A stretch of DNA of 27,694 bases, from assembly GCA_002483465.1 (NCBI GenBank), contig DLHX01000003.1:8976-36669 (forward strand), given 5' to 3'. Shown here in pieces: positions 7,895 through 13,898 of this stretch. This stretch comes from Micavibrio sp. UBA7657. Its GTDB lineage: Bacteria > Pseudomonadota > Alphaproteobacteria > Micavibrionales > Micavibrionaceae. Under the pieces are notes generated by a model. That model was not told where the DNA came from. It was given only the letters and a program-made list of their open reading frames with translations, and made no database searches. Both the position numbers and the translations under genes were made by a program. Positions within the stretch are counted from its first letter, which is position 1. Each line of letters opens with the position of its first letter.

Positions 7895-8631
7895 CAAATC
7901 ATCGCCAGTCCGCCATTCACATGAATGGTCTGGCCGGTGACGTATTGAGCCTCATCGCTGGCGAGATAAACGGCGGCGGCCGCAATATCTTCCGAGCTTC
8001 CCATCTTGCCGGCCGGAATGTTGGCGGTGATGCGGCCCTTCTGGTCGTCATTCAGCGCGTCGGTCATCGGTGTAGCAATAAAGCCGGGCGCGATGCAGTT
8101 GACGGTAATGTTGCGCGACGCGATTTCCTGCGCCATCGCTTTTGACCAGCCGATCATGCCGGCCTTTGATGCCACATAATTGCACTGGCCGGGATTGCCG
8201 GTCACGCCAACGACCGAAGCCACGTTGATGATGCGGCCCCAGCGGCGTTTCATCATTCCCCTTTGAAGCGCCTGCGCGAGTTTGAAGGTCGAGGTCATGT
8301 TGACGTTGATGACTTCATTCCATTCATCGTCCTTCATGCGCATCGAAAGATTGTCGCGCGTGAGGCCCGCATTGTTGACGAGAATATCGACCTGGCCCAT
8401 GGCTTCTTCGGCTTGCTTCGCTAAATTTGCTGCGGCTTCGCCTGAGGAGAGATCAGCGGCGAGAACGGTGACGCGCTCGCCGAGTTCGGCGGCCAGCGCT
8501 TTTAATTTCTCTTCATTCCGGCCCGAGATGCCGACATGGGCGCCTTGCGCGTGCAGCGCTTTAGCGACCGCGCCGCCGATGCCGCCCGTTGCGCCTGTAA
8601 CAAGTGCTTTTTTGCCGGTCAGATTGAACAT
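7894..8631 (-). CDS. fabG: 3-oxoacyl-ACP reductase (FabG)
   Basis: FabG reduces 3-oxoacyl-ACP with NADPH in each elongation cycle. The 245-residue protein is a classical short-chain dehydrogenase: cofactor loop 'VTGATGGIGGAVA' (from residue 11), 'NNAG' at 86-89, and catalytic Ser139, Tyr152 and Lys156 in the YxxxK arrangement. The C-terminus 'YVTGQTIHVNGGLAMI' is characteristic of FabG rather than of other SDRs. A good Shine-Dalgarno (AAGGGG) precedes the ATG but lies inside a possible hairpin. It is the first gene of the fabG-HAD-acpP-fabF-mltG run. Two small plus-strand genes separate it from fabD, which normally sits next to it. Confidence 0.96.
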   Translation of the reverse strand: MFNLTGKKALVTGATGGIGGAVAKALHAQGAHVGISGRNEEKLKALAAELGERVTVLAADLSSGEAAANLAKQAEEAMGQVDILVNNAGLTRDNLSMRMKDDEWNEVINVNMTSTFKLAQALQRGMMKRRWGRIINVASVVGVTGNPGQCNYVASKAGMIGWSKAMAQEIASRNITVNCIAPGFIATPMTDALNDDQKGRITANIPAGKMGSSEDIAAAAVYLASDEAQYVTGQTIHVNGGLAMI

Positions 8632-8636
8632 TTATC

Positions 8637-8663
8637 GCCCCTTTTCGTATCAAAATCAGGGGC
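8637..8663 (-). promoter_or_regulatory. Hairpin that would cover the fabG ribosome-binding site
   Basis: On the minus strand GCCCC-TGA-TTTT pairs with AAAA-GGGGC around a short loop, 5-32 nt before the fabG start. The GGGG of the Shine-Dalgarno lies in the 3' arm, so folding would limit fabG translation. The stem has a 3-nt bulge. The structure is seen by eye only, and its stability was not calculated. Confidence 0.35.
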
Positions 8664-8737
8664 ATTATAGGGAGTTTTTACGGGATGTTAAGGCTTTTCG
8701 GCGACACTGAACCCAGGACTATCAAAGGGTTAAAACG

Positions 8738-8956
8738 ATGGCAAAAGCCACACAGACTAAAACCGAAGCGAAATACTGCTCTGTTGATTCAATCATCCTC
8801 GGCAACATCGTCAAGGATTTCAAACCCGACGAAATCGGGCTGAGCAGGGCATGGGAAGAATTTTATCTGGCGTGCCAGGCGGCAAACGCCAGCCATGAAT
8901 TGCTGCGCGCCATTCACGACATCAAAGAATCCATCGAGGATGCCGAATATGCTTAA
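8738..8956 (+). CDS. Small unknown protein (72 residues), first of a pair
   Basis: I do not recognise this protein. It is short and mainly helical: a polar, Lys/Thr-rich first dozen residues, then 'VDSIILGNIVKDFKPDEIGL' and an acidic amphipathic C-terminal helix. It has two cysteines, no signal peptide and no membrane segment. AAGGG precedes the ATG at a sensible distance. The 3' end overlaps the next small gene by 8 nt, which suggests translational coupling. The pair runs against the flanking fabD and fabG genes, splitting the usual fabD-fabG order. Coding character and the overlap support a real gene. Confidence 0.6.
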   Translation: MAKATQTKTEAKYCSVDSIILGNIVKDFKPDEIGLSRAWEEFYLACQAANASHELLRAIHDIKESIEDAEYA

Positions 8957-9110
8957 CCGTTCGATGCTCATGATTTCAAAGGAAGCGTTTTCGGCTCTCA
9001 ATCCGCAGGAGATCAACGCGATTGCCAAGACCTATATCAATAACGGCAATACATCGACAGGCGACGCTTTAAAAGCGGCCTCAAAAATTCTTAGCGAACT
9101 CAAGCTTTAG
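8949..9110 (+). CDS. Small unknown protein (53 residues), second of a pair
   Basis: I do not recognise this protein. From the ATG at 8949 it reads 'MLNRSMLMISKEAFSALNPQ', then 'EINAIAKTYINNGNTSTGDA' and an amphipathic helix ending in KLSELKL-like residues. A longer frame upstream exists, but its extra residues lie antisense-like inside the first small gene, so the overlapping ATG is preferred; an ATG a few codons later is also possible. The TAG stop overlaps the fabD stop codon on the other strand by 4 nt. The helical content and coupling suggest the two products act together, possibly as a complex, but this is inference. Confidence 0.55.
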   Translation: MLNRSMLMISKEAFSALNPQEINAIAKTYINNGNTSTGDALKAASKILSELKL

Positions 9111-10042
9111 GAATTCAGTTTTTTAATCAAGGCTTCGATCTGCTCGGGGCTTGAAACGCTCTCGACGGCGATGTCCTTGTCGATGCGTTTCACAAGACCA
9201 TTCAGAACTTTGCCGGCGCCGAGCTCGATCATTTCGCTCACGCCTTGCTCTTTCATCCAGAGAACAGATTCGCGCCAGCGCACTAAACCCGTAATTTGCT
9301 GAACCAGTAATTTCTTGATGTCTGCGGGGTCTGTAACAGATTGCGCTGTAACGTTGGAAACCACAGCGGGCGAGGGTGCTTTCAGATTTGTTTCGTTCAG
9401 TGCGCCTTCCATGATCTTCGCAGCGGGCTCCATCAGCGAACAATGAAACGGCGCAGAGACGGGAAGCAGGATCGCGCGTTTCGCGCCGCGCTCGGTCGCC
9501 AGCGCGACCGCTCTTTCGACCGCTTCTTTTTTGCCGCTGATCACGACCTGACCGACGGAGTTGTCATTCGCAACTTCGCACGCGGTGTCTTTGGCAACCT
9601 GCAGCACGTCCTCGAAACTCGGCCCGAGAACAGCCGCCATCGCACCGATGCCGACAGGAACGGCTTTCTGCATCGACTGGCCGCGTAAGTTCAAAAGTTT
9701 CGCCGTGACCGGAATTTCTAGCGAGCCTGCAGCCGTGAGCGCGGAGTATTCACCGAGCGAATGACCGGCAACAAATTTTGCGGATTTGGCGAGATCGATG
9801 CCGCCCTGTTTCTGCAGCACGCGCACCACCGCCATCGAAACGGCCATTAACGCAGGCTGGGTATTTTCGGTGAGGCCAAGGTCGCTTTCCGGCCCATCGA
9901 AGATGATTTTACTTAATTTTTTGCCCAGCGATTCGTCGATTTCCTCGAAAACGTCCTTTGCCTCGGCGAAGGCGTCATACAAATCGCGGCCCATACCCAC
10001 AGCCTGCGAACCTTGCCCCGGAAAGATGAATGCGCGTGTCAT
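9107..10042 (-). CDS. fabD: Malonyl-CoA:ACP transacylase (FabD)
   Basis: FabD loads malonyl groups from CoA onto AcpP for chain elongation. The 311-residue protein opens with 'FIFPGQGSQAVGMGRDL' and carries the nucleophile Ser95 in 'GHSLGEYSALTAAG'. The partner His200 is in 'VSAPFHCSLMEP'. Length is normal. GAGG lies 6-9 nt before the ATG, a good Shine-Dalgarno. Its AT-rich upstream region holds a near-palindromic TATTACCAGTATT (10086-10098) that recurs, with one change, before the giant gene. It is separated from fabG by two small plus-strand genes and must therefore be transcribed from its own promoter. Confidence 0.96.
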   Translation of the reverse strand: MTRAFIFPGQGSQAVGMGRDLYDAFAEAKDVFEEIDESLGKKLSKIIFDGPESDLGLTENTQPALMAVSMAVVRVLQKQGGIDLAKSAKFVAGHSLGEYSALTAAGSLEIPVTAKLLNLRGQSMQKAVPVGIGAMAAVLGPSFEDVLQVAKDTACEVANDNSVGQVVISGKKEAVERAVALATERGAKRAILLPVSAPFHCSLMEPAAKIMEGALNETNLKAPSPAVVSNVTAQSVTDPADIKKLLVQQITGLVRWRESVLWMKEQGVSEMIELGAGKVLNGLVKRIDKDIAVESVSSPEQIEALIKKLNS

Positions 10043-10313
10043 TTTGCCTCAACTTATTGTGTTTTAACGAAGAAATTTGAAATAATATTACCAGTATTAA
10101 TTTATTAGAGTTATTTAATTTCGCGCCGCACCATAAATACCTTAGAAAAACTTTGTGATTTTCAGGAGCGTATGAAACTATAAAAAATCAAAGTAAGGCT
10201 GATTTAGCAGAAGGATTGCTGCTTTCAAAGAGGGGAATTTCCGGATCAGCCTCCTGGGTCTGCGTTTAAAGAACAAGCGGCACCGCCGACGAGTTGATTA
10301 CAGGGGATTTATT

Positions 10314-10625
10314 GTGAGCCTGTCCGTCCATCAAAGGATACGCATTCTTATTGAACAAACGAACGACGCGTTCGCCTGTTATGACGCGGTTAATGCCGAT
10401 TACGCCGAATTCGCCACGCTGGCGCTGTCCGACTTCAAGGATGCCCTCGAAAACCCGCATCTGACACGCGGCCAGCTCACGGGAATGCTGCGTAGGGGCA
10501 TGGTCAAGCATCAGGATAAGACCCCTGGTTCCTGGTCCGCCTTCATGGCCGCCCATATCGCCCGGGCCGCCAATATAGGCGCCGTCGTTGATGGCGGGTT
10601 CTACCGGTCCGTCCAGGACGAATAG
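10314..10625 (+). CDS. Unrecognised 103-residue protein
   Basis: I do not recognise this protein. It is predicted cytoplasmic and helical, starting 'MSLSVHQRIRILIEQTNDAF' and ending 'VVDGGFYRSVQDE', with no signal or membrane segment. The start is a GTG with an excellent Shine-Dalgarno (AGGGGA, 6 nt before). This decides the strand in favour of this frame over the open frame on the opposite strand. It lies between divergently read fabD and the rpsF operon, with 163 nt before rpsF. It could be carried into the ribosomal operon as a first gene, since no clear terminator follows it. No function is proposed. Confidence 0.6.
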   Translation: MSLSVHQRIRILIEQTNDAFACYDAVNADYAEFATLALSDFKDALENPHLTRGQLTGMLRRGMVKHQDKTPGSWSAFMAAHIARAANIGAVVDGGFYRSVQDE

Positions 10626-10736
10626 CCCCCTGAAAATACCCCAGATAATCCTTGCTTTCACCCCTGGAAAGGGGCTAAAACCCCTCATCTTTCAGCAAGT
10701 GCTGATTATATAACCTCGCCGGCGGTGTGATGATCG

Positions 10737-10775
10737 TCGGCTTTTCCCCGAATAATTTGAAGGGGATATAACCGA
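10737..10775 (+). promoter_or_regulatory. Candidate structured leader of rpsF (S6:S18-type)
   Basis: In the rpsF leader TCGG (10737-10740) pairs with CCGA (10772-10775). Inside this, TCCCC (10745-10749) pairs with GGGGA (10762-10766), leaving an internal loop of 4-5 nt per side just before the Shine-Dalgarno. Leaders with a CCG-containing motif bound by the S6:S18 complex are known upstream of rpsF in many bacteria and mediate feedback. This structure is in the right place and contains CCG, but I have not matched it to the family model. Confidence 0.35.
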
Positions 10776-10788
10776 GAGGAGCATGAAG

Positions 10789-11142
10789 ATGCCAATCTAT
10801 GAAACCGTGTTCATCGCACGCCAAGACCTGACGGAAGCTCAGGTTAAGGAACTGACCGACAAATTCTCCAAGATCGTTACCGATCTGAAGGGGAAAATCC
10901 TGAAGACCGAATACTGGGGCCTGCGTACGCTCGCCTACAGAATTAAAAAAGCCCGCAAGGCGCACTACGTGCTGATCGAAACGGACGCCCCTGGCGAAGC
11001 CGTCATCGAACTCGAGCGTAACCTCCGCCTGCACGAAGACATCATGCGCAGCCTGACTGTTCGCCGCAACGAAGCGTCGAAAGCGCAGTCTGTAATTCTC
11101 GACAAAGAGAAGCGCTACGATGAAGAGAAGGAGGCTGCATAA
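10789..11142 (+). CDS. rpsF: 30S ribosomal protein bS6
   Basis: bS6 binds the central domain of 16S rRNA together with bS18 on the 30S platform. The canonical opening 'MPIYETVFIARQDLTEAQVK' and the central 'EYWGLRTLAYRIKKARKAHY' leave no doubt. I choose the second ATG, because AGGAG then lies 7 nt upstream. From the first ATG (10783) the spacing would be only 1-2 nt, and the S6 N-terminus would carry two extra residues. The protein has 117 residues with a normal charged C-terminus. Its stop overlaps the rpsR start (TAATG). It is the first ribosomal gene of the rpsF-rpsR-rplI operon. Confidence 0.97.
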   Translation: MPIYETVFIARQDLTEAQVKELTDKFSKIVTDLKGKILKTEYWGLRTLAYRIKKARKAHYVLIETDAPGEAVIELERNLRLHEDIMRSLTVRRNEASKAQSVILDKEKRYDEEKEAA

Positions 11143-11519
11143 TGAGCACCGAACAATCAAACGTAAAACGTCCGTTTTTCCGCCGCAGGAAAACCTGTCC
11201 GTTCTCCGGCCCGAATGCGCCGTCGATCGACTGGAAAGACCTGCGCATGCTGAACCGCTACATCTCCGAGCGTGGCAAGGTCATCCCGAGCCGCATTACC
11301 GCCGTTTCCCAAAAGAAACAGCGTGAACTCGCCAAGGCGATCAAGCAGGCACGCTATATGGCGATCCTGCCCTATGTTCGCACCGAGAGCGAAGGCGGCC
11401 AGCGTCCCTTCAACAAAGGCCCAAGAGAATATGGTTCGCGCGACTTTGGTTCACGCGATTCATCCGGTCCACGCGGCGATCGCAGTGCAGGTCCCCGTGA
11501 CCGCGCGCCGCGCGATTAA
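11142..11519 (+). CDS. rpsR: 30S ribosomal protein bS18 with Gly/Arg/Ser/Asp-rich C-terminal extension
   Basis: bS18 pairs with bS6 on the 30S platform. Residues 1-80 are a standard S18: 'KRPFFRRRKTCPFSG', 'DWKDLRMLNRYISERGKVIP', 'KQARYMAILPYV'. About 43 more residues follow, rich in Gly, Arg, Ser, Asp and Pro, with repeated G/D-SRDF/S units, whereas S18 is usually about 75-90 residues long. The extension is low-complexity, positively and negatively patched, and likely disordered. The start overlaps the rpsF stop by one base, so translation is coupled. rplI follows after 19 nt; the DUF2232 membrane gene often found between these two in alphaproteobacteria is absent. Confidence 0.96.
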   Translation: MSTEQSNVKRPFFRRRKTCPFSGPNAPSIDWKDLRMLNRYISERGKVIPSRITAVSQKKQRELAKAIKQARYMAILPYVRTESEGGQRPFNKGPREYGSRDFGSRDSSGPRGDRSAGPRDRAPRD

Positions 11520-11538
11520 AAGGTAAAGGAACACGATC

Positions 11539-12276
11539 ATGGCTACACAAGTAATCTTATTGGAGCGCGTTGAGAGTTTGGGTCAGATGGGCGATGTCGT
11601 CGCCGTCCGTCCCGGCTATGCGCGTAACTACCTTCTGCCGCAGAAAAAAGCTCTGCGCGCCAGCAAGGAAAACATCGCGTATTTCGAGGCCCAGAAAAAA
11701 GTCCTGGCCGCCGAGAACGACAAGCGCCGCGTCGCTGCTGAAAAAACCGCCAAGAAACTGGAAGGCGTCAAGGCGCCGCTCATCCGCCAGGCTTCTGAAG
11801 CAGGGCAGTTGTTCGGTTCGGTCACGTCGCGCGATATCGCCGAACAGGTGTCGAACGCATCCGGCGAGAAGGTCGAACGTTCGATGGTTCAGATGAACCA
11901 GAACTTCAAATCGGTCGGCCTGTTCAACGTCGATATCGTTCTGCACCCGGAAGTGAAGATCTCGGTTGTCATCAACATTGCACGCTCTGTTGAAGAAGCT
12001 GAAATCCAGGCGAAAACCGGTAAGGCCCTCATCGCTGAGGACAGCCGTAAGAAACAAGCAGCAGCCGAGGAGCCTTCGGAAGAAGAAGCCCTGGCCGCCG
12101 TTCTGGAAGAAGACGCCCTCGAAGCAACCCGCGAACGCGAAGCCGCTGAATCGGCTGAAGAGTCCGAAGACGCTGCTGAACTGGCTGCTAAATCCAAGGC
12201 CCGCGCTGAACGCAAGAAGGCCCGCAAGGCCGACGAGCCGGAAGCAGGCGAAGCCGAGGAAAATACAGAAGAATAA
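11539..12276 (+). CDS. rplI: 50S ribosomal protein bL9 with long charged C-terminal extension
   Basis: bL9 spans from the L1 stalk base outward and influences reading-frame fidelity. Residues 1-150 contain the N-domain ('QVILLERVESLGQMGDVVAV', 'PGYARNYLLPQKKALRAS'), the long connecting helix and the C-domain ending near 'LHPEVKISVVINIARSVEEA'. The protein continues to 245 residues, against about 150 in most bacteria. The extra part is Glu/Ala/Lys-rich, strongly acidic with basic patches, and likely helical or disordered. A Shine-Dalgarno AAAGGA precedes the ATG. The operon ends at the strong terminator just before dnaB. Confidence 0.96.
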   Translation: MATQVILLERVESLGQMGDVVAVRPGYARNYLLPQKKALRASKENIAYFEAQKKVLAAENDKRRVAAEKTAKKLEGVKAPLIRQASEAGQLFGSVTSRDIAEQVSNASGEKVERSMVQMNQNFKSVGLFNVDIVLHPEVKISVVINIARSVEEAEIQAKTGKALIAEDSRKKQAAAEEPSEEEALAAVLEEDALEATREREAAESAEESEDAAELAAKSKARAERKKARKADEPEAGEAEENTEE

Positions 12277-12315
12277 AGGCTTTATCCCCTCTATTCACAG
12301 GGGAAAGAAATATAA

Positions 12316-12353
12316 GGCTGGCATGAGGGATTCAACCTCTGCTAGCCTTTTTT
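12316..12353 (+). terminator. Intrinsic terminator after rplI, ending one base before dnaB
   Basis: GGCTGGCatGAGG pairs with CCTCtGCTAGCC around a 7-nt loop and is followed by six T. A second small CCCCT/AGGGG hairpin lies just upstream at about 12288-12305. It should end most rpsF-rpsR-rplI transcripts. The dnaB ATG begins at 12355, directly after the T-run. Confidence 0.85.
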
Positions 12354-12354
12354 C

Positions 12355-13839
12355 ATGGTTCAATATGCCACTTTAAAAAAGCCGCTGGTCGAAAGCGGCG
12401 AGCCCCCTGTTTCCTACCGCGTCCTGCCGCACAATCAGGATGCCGAGCAGGCATTGCTGGGCGCGCTGCTCGTCGATAACCGTGCCTATGAAAAGGTTGG
12501 CGATTTTTTAAAGGCCGCTCATTTTTTCCTGCCCGCGCACCAGAGAATTTTTGAAGCGGTCGTCAAAATGATCGACCGTGGCCAGACCGCATCGCCCGTC
12601 ACGCTGAAAAATTATTTCGAGAAAGATGATGATCTGAAAGAGGTTGGCGGCGCGGAATATCTTGCCGACCTCGCCGCCAGCGTCGTCAGCGTCATCAACG
12701 CGCAGGATTATGCGCGCACGATTTACGATCTGCATTTGAAGCGTGAGCTGATTTCCATCGGCGAGGAAGTCGTCAACGACGCATTCGATCACGATATAGA
12801 CGTCGCCGCGACCGACACGATTGAAAAGGCTGAAGCGCGGCTGTTCGATCTTGCCGAAACCGGCGAGGTGAAGGGCAATTTCGTCACGCTGCGCACATCC
12901 GTTCTCGCCGCGATCGAGCACGCCGAGAAAGCTTATAAATCCGACGGTAACGTCACGGGCGTTACCACCGGCCTGATCGATATCGATAAAATCCTGGGCG
13001 GACTACAGAATTCCGATTTGCTCATTCTCGCCGGGCGTCCCTCGATGGGAAAGACGGCGCTTGCGACCAACATCGCTTTCGCCGCTGCGAATAAATTTGC
13101 TGAAACCGGCGGTGCGGAAGGCGCGATTACCGGCTTCTTCAGTCTCGAGATGTCATCCGACCAGTTAGCTGCGCGTATTCTCGCCGATCAATCGAATATC
13201 GCGAGCGATGCCATCCGCAAGGGCACGATCAAGCAGGACGATTTCCGCGCCTTTGCCGAAGCCTCGCAGCGTCTCAGCCAGGTCCCACTTTACATCGACG
13301 ACACGCCCGGCCTTTCCATCAGCGCCATCAGAACGCGCGCGCGGCGGTTAAAGCGCCAGCACGGCCTCGGTCTTCTGGTCGTCGACTATTTGCAGTTACT
13401 TCGCGGTACGGGCTCGAAGCAGGGGCTGGACAACCGCGTGCAGGAAGTCTCGGAAATTACGCGCGGCCTCAAGGGTATTGCAAAAGAACTTGCCATTCCC
13501 GTTCTCGCGCTCTCGCAGCTTTCACGTCAGGTCGAACAGCGCGAAGACAAACGCCCGCAACTTTCCGACCTCAGGGAATCCGGCTCTATCGAACAGGACG
13601 CCGACGTCGTCATGTTCGTCTACCGCGAGGAATATTATCTGAGCCGCGCCGAGCCTGAACCCGGCACCGAAAAACACATGAAATGGCAGGAACGCTGCGA
13701 CAAGGCGCTCAATGTCGGCGAATGCATCGTGGCCAAAGCGCGTCACGGTCCCATCGGTACGGTCAGGTTACAATTCAACCCGACCTTCACGCGCTTCTCC
13801 GACCTCGCGCAGCAAGGCCAGTACGAAGACCGCTATTAA
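12355..13839 (+). CDS. dnaB: Replicative DNA helicase DnaB
   Basis: DnaB is the hexameric helicase that unwinds DNA at the replication fork. The 494-residue protein has the N-terminal domain ('RVLPHNQDAEQALLGALLVD') and a linker. The RecA-like motor follows, with Walker A 'GRPSMGKTALATNIA' (from residue 227), Walker B 'LLVVDYLQLL' (about 340-349) and the C-terminal 'SQLSRQVEQREDKRPQLSDL' block. No intein is present. The only in-frame start that keeps the N-terminus is the ATG at 12355, which has no Shine-Dalgarno and follows the rplI terminator T-run by one base. Expression therefore needs read-through, a promoter inside the hairpin region, or leaderless initiation. Transcription ends at a bidirectional terminator. 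Confidence 0.97.
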   Translation: MVQYATLKKPLVESGEPPVSYRVLPHNQDAEQALLGALLVDNRAYEKVGDFLKAAHFFLPAHQRIFEAVVKMIDRGQTASPVTLKNYFEKDDDLKEVGGAEYLADLAASVVSVINAQDYARTIYDLHLKRELISIGEEVVNDAFDHDIDVAATDTIEKAEARLFDLAETGEVKGNFVTLRTSVLAAIEHAEKAYKSDGNVTGVTTGLIDIDKILGGLQNSDLLILAGRPSMGKTALATNIAFAAANKFAETGGAEGAITGFFSLEMSSDQLAARILADQSNIASDAIRKGTIKQDDFRAFAEASQRLSQVPLYIDDTPGLSISAIRTRARRLKRQHGLGLLVVDYLQLLRGTGSKQGLDNRVQEVSEITRGLKGIAKELAIPVLALSQLSRQVEQREDKRPQLSDLRESGSIEQDADVVMFVYREEYYLSRAEPEPGTEKHMKWQERCDKALNVGECIVAKARHGPIGTVRLQFNPTFTRFSDLAQQGQYEDRY

Positions 13840-13846
13840 GCGCATT

Positions 13847-13886
13847 AAAAAAGGGAGCCGCCAAAAAAAATGGGGGCTCCCTTTTT
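13847..13886. terminator. Bidirectional terminator between dnaB and the giant gene
   Basis: GGGAGCC (13853-13859) pairs with GGCTCCC (13875-13881). Six A flank the left arm and five T the right, so each strand reads a GC stem followed by a T-run. It serves dnaB on the plus strand and the giant gene on the minus strand. The loop contains eight A. Confidence 0.88.
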
Positions 13887-13898
13887 CGTGATCTGTTT

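Noticed and set aside
10266..10688. Minus-strand frame of 140 codons opposite the small gene before rpsF
   Set aside because: The plus-strand frame has a strong ribosome-binding site and protein-like composition; this one has neither and extends into the rpsF leader.
10675..11160. Minus-strand frame of 161 codons over rpsF
   Set aside because: Antisense to a certain ribosomal protein gene.
12540..12921. Minus-strand frame within dnaB
   Set aside because: Antisense shadow of a well-identified helicase gene with no start signals.
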